Positions 11,062-23,830 are shown, numbered from the stretch's first letter. The stretch: DNA of 64,000 bases from Entrophospora sp. SA101 (GCA_958430865.1 CAUDNR010004445.1:84695-148694); one strand, 5' to 3'. Numbers and translations are program-made. The notes: a model not told the origin generated them from the letters alone.

Positions 11062-11528
11062 TTAGACCTTAAAATTATTTATTATTATAATGTTGTAAGT
11101 TAGAAAGAAAGAGAAAACAATTTTACCGGGTTGAACAAAGTTAAATACATTCTGCCAATTACGAAGCACATTACCGATAACTATATAATAATAATGAATG
11201 TTACATGCGTTTATATAAAAACACGTACACATGTAGTATGTATGTTGTAAATACCTTCACATCCTTCATTTAACTGTTGAATTTGTAAAGCCAATTGATC
11301 AAAATATTCTGCCAATTCTTCTGAAGTTTTCTTCATCTTTAATAAATTTTCATATTCTTTTTGTTTTTCTTGAATTCTAATATTGAGAAGTATTTGTTTG
11401 GCAGTAGGAATATCTTGTTTTTGTTGTTGTTGTAGATTTTTATTGTTATCATTAGTATCAGTAGTTATTGGTACAGATACCTGTTGAGAAAGTTGTTGAA
11501 AAGTTTTAAATGTATTGTTTGCTGACAT
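11062..11528 (-). CDS. DAD2: DASH/Dam1 kinetochore complex subunit Dad2
   Basis: Exon 1 (11528-11255) encodes a Gln-rich N-terminus (MSANNTFKTFQQLSQQ), then a coiled coil with QKEYENLLKMKKTSEELAEY and FDQLALQIQQLNEGCE. Splicing to 11180 adds VIGNVLRNWQNVFNFVQPG. The coiled coil followed by a NVLxNWQNV motif is the Dad2 signature. The protein family works in the ring-shaped DASH complex that couples kinetochores to spindle microtubules; it is found only in fungi. The reading frame stays open to a stop at 11062, giving a somewhat longer C-terminus than typical, so a further intron near 11127 (CCCGGTAAAA) is possible. Low-complexity Gln/Asn stretch at about residues 25-40. Confidence 0.85.
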
Positions 11529-11829
11529 TATAAAATTTTTTTTTTTAAATCTACGCGTTTTTATTAAAGTTTTGATATCTGATAAACCAAGGGACTGAAT
11601 ATCATGTGATTATATAACATATAGGAGGGCGTCCAAGCACAACATATATCCCAAGATTGGAATGCTCTTTGCCATAGGAACGAACAAGAGTGGTTGAAAA
11701 GCTCATAACACTAATTGGCAGCAATTATTAAGGTGTAGATATTATTCTCTTCAAAGAAAATGTCAATTCATTTGATAAATGTTGGAATGAGTTTGATAGT
11801 ATAATATTATAATATTATATAATGTAAAT

Positions 11830-12720
11830 TAAAAAAAAATTACAATTAAATCTAATTGAACAATATCCAATTTAGACAAAGGATCACTAATACTTTTTGA
11901 ATAATATATAAAACACCTTGGATTTGGAAGGCTCTTGATGGTGGTGATACTTCTGCTAATGAATAGTTGCACAATTGTCAAATTATTCATTAAAAGTTCA
12001 ATCATATGATTTTGAATTGTTCTTGAATTACATTCTGTAAAAATCTGGTGGATTATGTGCAAACAACAAAACAATCACATTTAAAAATTTAGCAATATCT
12101 CCTCACAACACTAGTTGTGAAAGGATATTTTTGGTTTTAGGATGATACATGAATAAGAGATGTACTAGATAATTATTTTGAATATCATATTTATATAAAT
12201 AAAGTTATTTACTATTATTCATTTTCAGTCAAACTGTTCACTATGGCACATATGCATTCATGTTATGTTTCCAATACAAAAGATGAAATTAAAAATGTTT
12301 ATCAAGAATTAAATGAAACAAGTAATAATTCAATCACACCTCCCTTTTGATATTTTGACTCAAATGATGATGATGATGATAATAATGATGACTGCATCTC
12401 AAATAAATCAAAATCATTTAGCATTTGAGGAATTAATAGATGTGGATGACCAGGAACTCTAATGTGTTTTAGAAATTGAAGTTTCTGTTGTATAAAGTTG
12501 TTGAAGATGGAAATCCAGAATTTGATATATAATCAATTGTAAACAATGTACAATCAAGAGGGATGTTAATGGTGATAATGAGTAATCTTTTTTTTTTATT
12601 AAAAATTTTGGATGTTATTAAAAAATTTTTTATTTTAAAGTATGTCCAAAGTAGTTTGGGATTTGGGCTAACTTGGGTGGTGGGTAGCATCTATAATTTC
12701 CATCATTAAAATAATTCAAG
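11830..12720 (+). pseudogene. hAT-family transposase relic (C-terminal dimerisation region)
   Basis: In broken frames the + strand reads, around 12090-12190, SPHNTSCERIF then LVLG.YMNKRRTRL-like residues, the hallmark of the hAT C-terminal dimerisation domain. Upstream pieces (WKALDGGDTSANE) and downstream pieces (MAHMHSCYVSNTKDEIKN, FEELIDVDDQEL) follow the same order as in the hAT copies common in these fungi. Stops in every frame show it is dead. No terminal inverted repeats were found. Confidence 0.65.
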
Positions 12721-13094
12721 TTTTGGATTTTTTATTATTATTACATATCTCTTGGTAATATTTCTATTATTTTCAAAGTTTTCCCTTGTATCATTAAATG
12801 TATTACTGGTATCAAAAGCATTATCTTCAGCTTCTTCATAAAGTTACACAATATTAATTAAGAGGCATGAACTAATGAAAGAATGTAATATTATTCATCA
12901 TTATGTGTGAAATTAATGATTACATAAATGCCAAAAAAAAAAAAGGAAAGAAAATGAATACACACAGAGCCTGTTTTCTGATGAAACTTTTATCCAAGTT
13001 TCAGGTAACAAATTGATGTATTCTATGAATTCTTTATTTTTAATTTATGATTAATGGAGAATGTGGACTTTATGGGTGAAGAATATAGATGCTG

Positions 13095-13229
13095 GTCGCA
13101 ATTCTTGGTGATGGTTGCAACCATATTTGCAACATATAAAAATGGTTTGTGACACCTGGTTGCAACCACCTTTGGAACCACTTTGGCTTCCTTTTTTGGA
13201 TTGCAACATGGAACACTAATTGGAACAAG
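13095..13229. repeat. Dispersed repeat R (GGTTGCAACC-rich), copy 1
   Basis: About 135 bases closely related to 38532-38663 and 63051-63182. Shared landmarks are TGATGGTTGC, CATATAAAAATG, CTGGTTGCAACCACCTTT and TTTTTTGGATTGC.ACATGG, ending GGAACACTA. The motif GGTTGCAACC is a perfect palindrome and occurs more than once per copy. No coding potential. Confidence 0.75.
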
Positions 13230-13454
13230 ATATCAAATCTGAACTTATAAAATTATATGACTCTTCATCTAAATGGTAATCAAATAATAAAGCTATTTCA
13301 TTGATTATATGTAATCAAATTAATTTTCGTGAAATTATTTATTCTAGTGATATAATTAGGATTGGTGTGGTGGATTTTGAAAAAGAATATAATAGCTCTA
13401 ATTTTGTCAAACTCAAAAATAAATTTACTTTAAGATCCCAAAAAACATTCTAGA

Positions 13455-15716
13455 GATGATTAAAAATATTTCTAAAGTCAAGACACTAGAAGAATCAGAA
13501 AAACTTCTAAAAAGGATCTACAGTAGCCATTCATTATTTAGCTCAGAAATTAGATTGAGTTTGGAAGTGGCGATAAGAGCATCTGCAGAAAAAATGTAAT
13601 CATATAATAATATTCTTTCAGAGGATAAATAATACATATAACTGATTTGAATTTACTTAATAATACTTAAAAAAAATTTTAAAAGATTTAGGTATTTTAG
13701 TCTTGATACATTTTATTGGGAAAGGAATGTATCAGAGAGTCATATAAGCCATGGAATGTTCTTAGACTTATTTGTAAATTTATTTTATGATGGAATGAAA
13801 TATTTAGTAGATGACCAAAAGTATAAGAATTTTTAGAATTTAATCTTTGTTGCACATTTTCAGTTATCTAATTTTAGATTTTATATATTACAATTACATT
13901 TCAGAGAACTTTTAGCTAATAAAAGCCATTGTATCTCCTTACTTGTTGGAAAAAACTCTGTAAAGGCATTGGTTCCAGATATTAAAATACTTTTAGAAAA
14001 AGAGATTTAGAATGTTTAGTAATAGAACATGGAAAATTTGAAGCAGTAATTGATAATGGAAAAGCATTAAGTGATAGAGGTATTGTTTACTAAAAAAATA
14101 TATATTAAATAGTTTATATATTTGTTTCAAGCAATTAAAATAATTTAAAAATTTTTATTAGATAAATTATGCACTCTATTGCATGATATGCTTCATTCAT
14201 ATCATAAGTTATTAAAAAAAGGTGAAAACTAGTGATGTTAGCCGGCTAATAATCTGCATGCATAATTTCTAAATTTGGTAATAGATTTCTGCATTACTTT
14301 CTTGTTATAGAAATAAAATTACCAATTTAGGTAGTAAACGGTTTAGCCGGCTAAGGATTTTTAAACGGCTAACATCACTAATTATAATAGACAAGGCATG
14401 TATAATGTTATTATATTTTGTTTATTCTAATTATTTATTAATCAGTCTTAACTGATATTTATGCAGCTGAGTACCAAAAAAATACTTGAAATTGGTGAAA
14501 ATTGGGCAGTAGATGGAATAAAATTAACATTATTGAAAATTTCCACTTGGTTACCAGAAAAGAGAGAATGTTTGACTGATTTGCTCATGAAACAAAACAA
14601 TAGAATAGGATTGGAAAAACAAATAGATTTTAATGATGCCATAAATTTAGCCAATACATGAATGATAAAATGTATTTTTCAGGTCATAGATGAGTGGTAC
14701 TTATGATATTAAAAATTTAAAATTTTGATCTTCCATAATATAATGGCAGGGTTTGACAGTACTAACAGATTTATTGCTAAAAAAGCGTAAAAAACATAAA
14801 ATTAGGCCTACCACCAGCTGGTGAAAGAAATTGTGATATTCATTTTGTGATACCATTTATGGAAATTATACATATAGAAGCTGAATATCATTAGTAAGTT
14901 AATCTTTGAAAATTACTACAGTTTGTACAACGATCTTTATTAACTATGTATTTGTAGTGTTGATTTAATATCTTCTGCTTCTGTAGCATATCAAAAGAGA
15001 TTTGGAAGGGTTGGACGACACAGTGATTATATTTTTGGTGTAAATTTTTAAGAAATTAGCCATTTTTGACTATTTTTATTTATGTATTTATGAGCTCTTG
15101 TTTTTTTTAGTTTAAATAATGATGATACAAAACAAGGGCGTGAATTTGGAAATGTGGAAAATTCAGGTCCTGATACAAAAGATCATTATGACAAATCCAC
15201 AACAGATTTTTTAAGAGTAATAAAAGTAGCTCATGATCAAAATTCTGCTCTTCTGCAAGTTGTAAATTTGGCAGCTGGTGGTTCAATGGATGCTAATTTA
15301 CAATTAATAGTCAACAAAATATCACTTATTGGCATTTGTATTGTAGGTTATACTATAAGGGTGTATGTTGTATTTTATCTTGGTAACGGGGTATGGATTT
15401 CAGATGAGGTAGCAATTTTCACCTTACCTAAATTTACTATAAGCAGTTTGTTAGATATAAGTAATGCTTGCAGAACATTCTTTTTGTAAAAGTGAGTTTT
15501 TTTTTTCTCTCATACATATTGTATTGCTTACAGCTAATATACTATCTTTTATTTTAGGAAGTCATTAACAATGCAAAAAAAATATTTTCAGCAGCTATTA
15601 CTTATGCTTGTAATAACAGGGAACTTCGAAAAAGTGCAGTGTTAACTCTGAAACATGTAACTGATCATGATATAATTGATGAAATTCCTATACCAACAAA
15701 AAAACCTTGGGTATAG
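13455..15716 (+). pseudogene. Uncharacterised multi-exon gene, probably broken by a frameshift
   Basis: Successive + strand exons read MIKNISKVKTLEESEKLLKR (13455-13595), FRYFSLDTFYWERNVSE (from about 13690), ELLANKSHCISLLVGKNSVK (about 13906), LECLVIEHGKFEAVIDNG (about 14005), then RFGRVGRHSDYIF (about 15000), GREFGNVENSGPDTKDHYDK (15136 on) and finally EVINNAKKIFSAAITYACNN through KPWV and a stop at 15716. Between about 13990 and 14010 the frame shifts by one base, so either a pseudogene or a base error. A MITE (14230-14390) lies in the region. The C-terminal layout (Asp after a basic stretch, then a Glu-containing strand, then a helix-rich end) recalls the many orphan proteins of Glomeromycotina; a nuclease-like fold is only a guess. 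The start codon is uncertain. Confidence 0.5.
14230..14390. mobile_element. Small MITE with 15-base inverted ends
   Basis: The ends TAGTGATGTTAGCCG and CGGCTAACATCACTA are perfect inverted repeats. An inner pair (TAAATTTGGTAAT and ATTACCAATTTA) also folds. The TAGTGATG end is hAT-like, but I see no 8-base target duplication. A truncated relative ends at the assembly gap at 30736-30767. Confidence 0.7.
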
Positions 15717-16702
15717 AATTTTATTGTTTTGATATATATGATTATGTAACCCGTTTTCTCAATATTGAAATATTTTTCTTAATAGGTTGAGAGGCCAAGC
15801 ATTAAAGAAAGAAAGTGTATGATAATTGAAAATAAATTAACCAAAAAAATTTTTTTAAAAAAAGAATATGTTAAGAATGGTTTTAAAAGAATATTTTTAT
15901 TTATATTCTATTAAAGGCATTGGTGTGTGGTTTTTGAAACAAAATTACTTCATGTATTTAAATTTGCTTATAAAAAAACAATAGAATGAATTGAAGATTT
16001 CTACACACAATTTCTTTTTTAACCAACTGTTTTAAGTAAAAAATGTTAATGATATTCCTTATTAAAGTTAAAGGTACTTTATAAGTAATAAATTAATAAA
16101 AACTTCATTTGAAAATTTTAAAAACCCATTCTTATTCTTACTGATTTTGTGAGGACTTTATTTATCACTATCTTATAATCCTCTATTAGCAGCAATGGCT
16201 CTGTGCAACAACCACTTTAAAACATACTCTCTTGACGATGTTTACTCATAGTATTCTTTGTGCTCGGTTTTTCTTTTTGCTTGCGGATTTGTTAGCATTT
16301 TTTAAAGAAAAAATAAAAAGATTTATCATTATCCCAAAACAAAAAACTTATTGAGAACGGAGAATTTCCAGACATTTGCCTTAAAAATATTAAAAAAATT
16401 AACCAAAATCAAGCCTTAAAAGAGGACTTATTTACCAATTTTTGATATACAGCAAAACACTGAGTTATTTAATAAGGAAATGGATTATCAAATTTATTAC
16501 TACTTCTACCTACAAAACTGAAAAGTTATCAGATTCGCATAGATTAGGGTTAATGCAGGAATTTTTTCTTGAGAAGTACTACCTTCACTCCTAATCAATT
16601 TGCTTTTTTGTTCCTTTGCTGTTACATTTTCATGAATGCATTTTTTTGGAACTAATTATAAGGGATAGTAGTAATGTGCATTTAAAACAGATAATCAATA
16701 AT
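15717..16702. other. AT-rich intergenic stretch
   Basis: No gene supported. Short open frames here lack splice context and codon pattern. Confidence 0.4.
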
Positions 16703-16780
16703 ACAATTGTGATGTTACCCTGAAATTCTTGGTAATACCAATGTTCACTTTGCCCTGGTTTTGTTGCAGCATGCCCCATA
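16703..16780 (+). repeat. Dispersed repeat G (ends GTTTTGTTGCAG), copy 1
   Basis: Shares ACAATTGTGAT, CCCTGAAATTCTTGGTAAT, CCAATGTTCACTTTG and GGTTTTGTTGCAG with 34203-34297 in the same order. Further copies at 17855-17900 (partial) and 22766-22832 (minus). Confidence 0.75.
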
Positions 16781-18837
16781 TATAACACAAGACAAGATTG
16801 ATATATTGATATAAAAGAAAGAAAAGAAAATTCCTTTTACATATTGACGAAACCCAGATTTTGCAACATATTTAGAAATACAAAATAGTTGGTCCTTTTT
16901 TGTGTTAATATTGTCAGGACTTGATAAACACAAGTTGGACTAGCTATAAATGGATTCAGTTATCATTACAAACCAATTATTATCTGGAAATCTTGGATAA
17001 ATTGTTTATGGACTAACTATCACTTGGTAGAAGTCTTTCTCTTTGAAGGATATTGGAGGACCTCCAGACTTTTGCAAGTGGAAGAGAGATGAATGAAGAT
17101 ACGAAGATTACAAAAAAAAAAAATAGAGTTCCGAGAGCCATAGTTAGTTTACAAAAATAAAGTTCATGAATTAGAGATGTAAATCAAACTCATTTAGATT
17201 TTATTGAAAGAATCGAGGAATTGAATTAGATGAAAAAAGAACCAAGAAATAACCACCTTAAAGAGGAGAACGTGAAATATTATTGATAAATTGCAAAAGG
17301 CTAATGATAAAACAGCAAACTGTTTAAAACAATCAAAAGAAGCTTCTTGATAAAACGAAGATTAATATTAGCTCTAAATTACCAGCAACAAAATGTCAAC
17401 GAGAAGAAAAAAGCAAAAAAATCACAACTAGATATAAATAATAAAAACAACGAGATGCAGCATCAATGAATCAACAAAATAAGGAGATAGAGAAAAATAA
17501 AAGATTAGAACGATTATGAAAATGAACTAAAAAAAAAAAAAGAGAAGAACAAGCATTTAATAAAACATATAAAGTGAAAATAATATTCAGGGACTTCAGA
17601 TAAAATTAAAGAATTAGTAAACAAAAATTTGAACTGATAAAACAACAAAATATTATTCAAAAAGCCTGAACAACAAAGTCAAGGCCAAGTGAAGGAAGGA
17701 TAAGCTCGGTACGAATTTATAGTTTTGATTGATTATTCTACTTGTACTATATAGAGGGGTGTTGAACAATTAAAACATTATGATTGTAGAACAAGAGACA
17801 AAAAATAATTCATATGATGTCGTAGTATTATTATTGTGGTTTTAAACAATTTTCGATCCCTGAAATCTTTGATGTTGGTTTTGTTGCAGTCTGCTCATAT
17901 TAACATAATGATGTATTGTGTATGATGATAGCTTTATACAACAATACAGTGATAAACCTGCTCTATAAATCTAGAGAATGTATAATCTATTTATTTAATT
18001 GTAATTATACTCGCACTAATTCACTTAATTAACTTGATAATATTCTCATTTCAATTTATCACTCATCTTTATCTTTTTCTTTTACGACTCCAAACATAAT
18101 ATTATATAGTGGATTAAGTATAAATCAACGAAGAGATTAGAATAAAAGTTGCAAATCAAGACAAAACAGATCAGACCTTGTATTTCACTCATTTTGTCCG
18201 CTTTTAATCTCTTTCTCGCACTTTTTAATCCAAAAATTTCACCGACACCTCAAAGATCAACTTTTCTATGTACTGCAAATCAACTTTTTTCTATTACAAA
18301 TCAATTTATCATCCAACAAGTCAGCTCATCAATCAACAAATAAAAATAATCAACTCGTCAATGAATAATTTCATCATCATCATCATCAAGAAGTCAACAA
18401 ATAATAATAAGTCATCCAAAAATAATAGATCGATTCATAATAACTTTTTTTTTAGTTGTTTAAAATCAACCAATCCACTTTTTTTTTCAAAGAAAACTTT
18501 TTTTAATATATATATTGAAATGCTGATGAAATCAACCAATCAATCAGTCTTCTAATCTCAACAAATTAAGAGAATAAATATTTATATGAAAGTATATATG
18601 TATATTAATTTTTGTTGAATGACTTGCTGATAGTTTCAACATCTAGGAGTGTTCTTTTACATTATTAATTCATCCATTAATATTTCCAAATAAAATAAAA
18701 AGTTTTTCTAGCATTTTTCAAAAAAAAAATATCATAATCAATATATATATATATATAAGTATATTTTTTACAAAATAATAATAATAAGCGTTCCTTCAAT
18801 AACAATATCATAATAGTAAAAACCTAACATCCATTAA
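16781..18837. other. Repeat-rich intergenic stretch with degenerate A-rich sequence
   Basis: From about 17040 to 17720 the + strand is unusually purine-rich (long runs of A and G), as in a decayed coiled-coil coding sequence, but stops occur throughout and I recognise no family. A partial copy of repeat G is at 17855-17900. From 18260 to 18560 there is low-complexity CAT/ATC-rich sequence with open frames that look spurious. Confidence 0.4.
17855..17900 (+). repeat. Dispersed repeat G, partial copy 2
   Basis: ATCCCTGAAATCTTTGATG followed by TTGGTTTTGTTGCAG; compared with the copies at 16703 and 34203 the middle part (CCAATGTTCACTTTG) is deleted. Confidence 0.6.
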
Positions 18838-20073
18838 TTAATATTGACGGGAATAAGGACTTGGTGAACGAGCACCAGATCTATAATTTGGACTTAATTC
18901 TCTCACTTCGGGTGGCGAAGCTCCACGATCATCTATAAATATAACAATAAAAATAATAAGATTTTAATAATGAACTGTAATTGTTAATTGTTCAAAACAT
19001 TATATAATATACATACATGAATCATAAGGTGGACGACTAGATTTTTTTTATTTTAAATAAAAATAATGGATATTATTAATCACAAATTGTATAAATTTTA
19101 TTCTCAAAAAGAAAAAAAAAATCTTACCCATGCTCTGCATAACCGGGCTTTTCTTTACGATGTTGATCTTTTCTTGACAATCCAATATCCCAATCTAACT
19201 TTAATCTACGACCTTCAATGTTAGCACCATGATATTTATCATATGCATCTTCTGCATCTTTCCTATCCTCGAATTCTACGAATGCAAACCTAAAGACCAA
19301 ATCGAATATTTATGAATAAATACAAATATTAACGATGTCAGTTGGTTAAGGTTTTCGATTACAGATAAAAAACTTTAACAATTACCCTTTATTTCTTCCA
19401 GTATAATTATCCAATTGAACAGTTACTTTTCTCAATCGCCCGTATCTTTCAAACATATCTGCGACATCATGCTCACGAAAAGTATATGGAATATTACCAA
19501 CATAAAGTGTCGTTGTATCACTTCTTTCTTTATCAGAGCCACTGATTTTTATTAGTAACAGATTGATTGATATGATGATGATAATAACAAAGATAATATT
19601 ATTAATTATTTTAATATTAATAATAATTAAATATTATTGATATAATTTCAAGATAAGTTGAATATCTACCGGTCAATTGGTTTGGTTCTTCTTGGAGGAG
19701 CTCTTCTTTCATAAGGGTATGGGTAATCTCGATATCCTCTATCGTCACGATAACTACTTCTACCATAATAACCACGACTATCACGACTATCACGATTATC
19801 ACGGCTATATCTACTATCTCTGGTATAACGATCATCCCTGTATCTATCTTCTCTTCCACTGGTGCGATTGTGTCTGGGAGATGGGCTTCTTCTTCTTTTT
19901 GGAGACGAAGACATTTCACGATAACCAGCACTTCTTGGAGAAAGTGATTGTTCTCTTCTAGATAATTTATAGATTTTGCAAAAAAAAAAAAGGTTAAAGG
20001 AGAGAGATACAGATAAGTAAATATAAAATAGAATAGAAAAATCTAACCTGGAAACTCCGTTTTGTTGATCCAT
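18838..20073 (-). CDS. SR-type splicing factor with one RRM
   Basis: Six exons on the minus strand (20073-20048, 19957-19670, 19541-19386, 19289-19128, 19036-19017 and 18932-18838) join with GT-AG borders into 248 residues. The N-terminal third is rich in Arg/Ser/Asp (RRRSPSPRHNRTSGRED, then a run of RDSR-type repeats and tyrosines). The middle is one RNA-recognition motif with RNP2 TLYVGNI and RNP1 KGFAFVEF, and a typical DAEDAYDKYHGANIEGRRL end. The tail carries SPNYRSGARSPSPYSRQY. This layout is that of nuclear SR-like splicing regulators; which ortholog it is I cannot say. The 20-base fifth exon is unusually small but keeps the frame. An ATG-initiated first exon of only 26 bases precedes the intron. 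Confidence 0.88.
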
Positions 20074-21189
20074 TTTTAAAGCGATAAGACTGAAGAAAAT
20101 TTTTATAAAATAATAATGTTATTGTGGAATATTTGAATTGAGGAAAATTTATTATTAAATTCGTGTAACCTACAGCCAAAATATTATAATTGGGTTAGTA
20201 TTAGCTAGGGGTAAGTAAATAAGTGGGGGACCACTCAAGGGTTACACATATAGATCTTGTGAATCCAAAACTGTCACGCCTTCTAAAATTAAAAATGATG
20301 CGCATTTCATAAAGTTGAGTTCACAAGGCAAATACCTTTATGTTTTTCCGAGTTTTGTCAAATTTGTAGCAAAAATGATTTTTAGACACTATATTAAATA
20401 AATAAAAGATATATTAAACATTTTACTTCTTGTAATTGTTTGCAATTAAAATTCTACAAGTGATAATGAAATTAAAACAATTATAATAATCATAAGTAGT
20501 GAATGAATTATGAACGGGTAAAGTAGTAATATAAGTAATACAAATAATTAAGTAATATAAATAATATAAGTAATATATACAGACCAAGCCATACATTAAA
20601 GGTTGGTCCAAACACAAAACAATTGAATAACAAACATACATACAAATATGTATGTTTAACAATCCTCAATTTAAAGTAGTTGCTCATCTACTAATAAAGT
20701 ACGAATGTGCAATTTTTATTTAATAATAATAAAATTAAATTTAAAAGGTGGGGCAAAGATTGGTCACGATGTATATACATGTGAGTAAAGTTTTTATAAA
20801 CACGAGGAAATTATTTGTATTTAAAATATGTATAAAAATAAATTCTTAATAAATAAAACTAACAATCTTTGCAAAAAAAAAAAAAAGTAATATATACATA
20901 ATTTTTTTTATGTTAAAGATGGCAGAATCCTTATAAAAAATAAAATAAATAGAAATTATATATAAAGTATCTTACCGGACAATAATAATAGGTAGCTTAT
21001 TACTACAAACATACGCTTCATGTGCATACTTTAATATTAAAGGTTGGTTGTAATGTAAAATTAATTTTATACACGGAGAGATATAAATAAATAAATTCAA
21101 CAATCTTTTGACAAAAAAATTTTTTATATTAGTGGTATATATACAGTTCACTCTCCATACAACCAACCCTCTATTTCTATATGTAATTT
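20074..21189. other. Repeat-bearing intergenic stretch
   Basis: No gene supported. The part 20290-20500 (AAAATGATGCGCATTTCAT, then GTTGAG.TC, ATACCTTTAT and AAAACAATTATAATAAT) is repeated in the same orientation with divergence at about 22030-22300, so the minisatellite between them is flanked by direct repeats. A phrase TAAAGGTTGGT recurs at 20596 and about 21037. Confidence 0.5.
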
Positions 21190-21525
21190 GTTTGTTATAG
21201 ATAGAGAGTGTTTACTAAGATGTTCGCCATAGAGAGTGTTTACTAAGATGTTCTTCATAGATAGAGAGTTTTACTAAGATGTTTGTCATAAAGAGTATTT
21301 GCTAAGATGTTCTTCATAGATAGAGAGTTTTACTAAGATGTTTGTCATAAAGAGTATTTGCTAAGATGTTCGTCATAGAGAGTGCTTACTAAGATGTTCG
21401 TCATAGAGAGTGCTTACTAAGATATTTGTCATAGAGTGTTTACTAAAATGTTCGTCATAGAGATTTTTACTAAGATGTTCGTCATAAATAGTGTTTACTA
21501 AGATATTCGTCATAGAGAAAAATTA
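21190..21525. repeat. Minisatellite, about 11 units of 26-33 bases
   Basis: Tandem units of the form ACTAAGATGTTCGTCATAGA followed by GAGTGTTT. Some units carry an extra TAGA, and two variant types alternate (TTCTTCATAGATAGAGAG and TTTGTCATAAAGAG), which shows higher-order two-unit duplication. Bounded on both sides by divergent direct repeats (20290-20500 and 22030-22300). Confidence 0.9.
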
Positions 21526-22765
21526 TGAAAAAATGAATAGGGACAAAAGTAAAGTTTATGAACTCTACCAACTCCAAGACGCAATATTAGGTTGTTCAAT
21601 CATTATGAATCATTCAAGTCACACATCAAGGTATCTTGTTAAATCAATAAGTCATACATTATAATCGATTCATTTGTCCTATATACTTAAAAATGTTAAA
21701 AATGTTTTTTAAAATCTTCGTGGGAGGAATCTAAAAAAAAAATTTTTTATTTTATACTATTTAATGTTAATAAAGAAAACCAAGTTCTTACAAAATTAAG
21801 AACAAGAAGTTTTATATAAAAGAAAAATTATTTTTTATAACCGATCCTTTTTTAAAAAAGCTATAGAAGAGTTTCTTTACTAAAAGTTATATTAAAAGGA
21901 AGCTGAAGATTTGTCCTTTGAAAAAAATTTTAACATGTGGTATATATAAAAATTTTTTTTTACGATATGTACGTGTTTTGCGTTTTATTTATTTCTACTA
22001 ATAAATATATTACAGTGCGTGACAGAAATTAAAAATGATATGCATTTCATAATAAAAAAGAAAACTTTTACATATAAAACTTTATAAATGAGTGTTTTAA
22101 GCAGCCGATCCACCAAAGTTGAGCTCCCAAGACTAATAATACCTTTATATTTTCTGAGATTTGTCAATTTTGAAGTAAAAATGACATTTAAGCACAAAAT
22201 TATATTGAATAATATATACATTCATTTCTAGTTTTTAGTAGTAGTTGTTTGCATATAAAAATTTTAACAATAACAAAATTAAAACAATTGTAATAATTTA
22301 AAGAGAGTGCTAATGGTGAATAGATAAAAAGGTAATTAATATATATTTGTAGGGCTCATGTATATAAACCATTAAAAAAAAATTAATATATAGAAAACAA
22401 TTAAATTTTTTTTTACCTCAAAGATGATGAAAAATATTACAACTAATATATAGAAAGTCATATATAATGGTAAAGTCACATTTAATTGGAAATTAATAAG
22501 TGATTTACTATGACTGTGCACTTCACGTGGGTTTTTTAATTTTAATATTAAAGATTGATCATGTCATGTAATAATCCTTATTCATAAAAAAAAAATATTT
22601 GAATCATAAACAATAAACTTTTCATTCAATAAATTCTATTAAAAAAACCACAAATCATAGAAATGAATGAGAGTACTAAAATTGTTCATAAAAATGCTAA
22701 AATGAACTAAATAAATAAATATGTACATATCTATCATGCTGTCTCCATGTTTTTGATGATCATTC
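21526..22765. other. AT-rich stretch with a direct repeat of 20290-20500
   Basis: No gene supported. It holds the second copy of the direct repeat flanking the minisatellite (about 22030-22300). Confidence 0.45.
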
Positions 22766-22832
22766 ATATGGGACATGCTGCAACAAAACCAGACAAAGTG
22801 AACATTGGTATTATCAGGAATTCCAGGGATCA
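22766..22832 (-). repeat. Dispersed repeat G, copy 3
   Basis: Reverse complement reads ATCCCTGGAATTCCTGATAA, then CCAATGTTCACTTTGTCTGG and TTTTGTTGCAGCATGTCCCAT, the same order as at 16703 and 34203. Confidence 0.75.
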
Positions 22833-23027
22833 AAATTTAGTCATTTGTAATGATATTAATGATTTATGATATTAATCTTTTTATAATGATAATATTTTTG
22901 ATTATGAAAATTTATGAAAATATTCATTTGACATTTTCATTTTCACATGATCAAGAGATCAAATATGGATATTTAGTGATTTACAAAAAGTTATAGGCAA
23001 AGAATTGAAAAGATAATCAATATATAC

Positions 23028-23830
23028 ATATGGGAGTTGGACTAGGAAAATCAACCCCTGGGGTCTCAGGACCAAAATCAAGATTTTTGATTCAATTTAT
23101 TCTATTGTACAAGGACTATAAATAGTTAAAGTTTTGAGTGATGTTAGCATAATAAAACCTTGTACAATTGAGTCTTTGTTTTCGTAGTGATTTTTCTTTT
23201 AACAAATTCGGAAATGATCATCATTTGCGCACATTTAATTTTAAAAAAAAAATTTTATTTTATGGTTCTGAACAATAAACATCCACTAACATGCTGACGA
23301 ATTTTGAATACAAGTCTTCTTTCTTTTTTCTGATAACAGTTCTACTGGAAGAACCTCTGGATGATCAAGAAAACCAAAATTATTTTTTAAAAGTAAAAAA
23401 GGATTTTCAATTCCATTTGATTCTTTTAAAACATAAACTTTTACAATATCATCTTTTTTGATAATATTGTCTGATTTGAGGTGAAGGAATAAAATGATCT
23501 TTTAAAAATGAGTCAAAATCATGCCATATCCAACCCAATTCACTATTGCATCTAATTGCTTCATTACCTTTAGTTGAATTAATAACAATATTTTCAATAT
23601 CACCAACAATGTTTACAGATTGGTTTCTGTATAATGCCAAAGCTATTCATTTATTATGTAAATAGTATAGTATTACAATGATAACTAATAAAATTTTTTT
23701 TTGAAAAATTTTTGTGCACAAAAAAAAAATCTATAAATAGTAACAAATTTTATTGGTTGAATTTTGATCAATGATTACTCAAAAAAAAAAATTAGCTGAG
23801 GGGTCAATTTTCCTAGTCCAACTCCCATAT
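23028..23830 (-). mobile_element. DNA transposon with inverted ends and a decayed gene
   Basis: The ends ATATGGGAGTTGGACTAGG and the complementary CCTAGTCCAACTCCCATAT are perfect inverted repeats over about 23 bases, 803 bp apart. On the minus strand the interior reads MALYRNQSVNIVGDIENIVI, LGWIWHDFDSFLKDHFI, then after a one-base shift DNIIKKDDIVKVYVLKESNG and NPFLLLKNNFGFLDHPEVLP. The coding part seems to run from 23640 to about 23285. I do not recognise the protein. It may be the element's own gene or cargo. The frameshift suggests decay. Confidence 0.65.

Noticed and set aside
18149..18555. Overlapping plus-strand open frames upstream of the SR factor 3' end
   Set aside because: Low-complexity CAT/ATC and A/T-run sequence without domain, splice context or a stable frame.
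19617..19961. Open frames overlapping the SR factor on both strands
   Set aside because: They lie on the Arg/Ser-coding exon in wrong frames; the spliced RRM protein explains the sequence.
21190..21525. CRISPR array
   Set aside because: Units are contiguous with no unique spacers of constant length, in a eukaryotic genome; it is a minisatellite.
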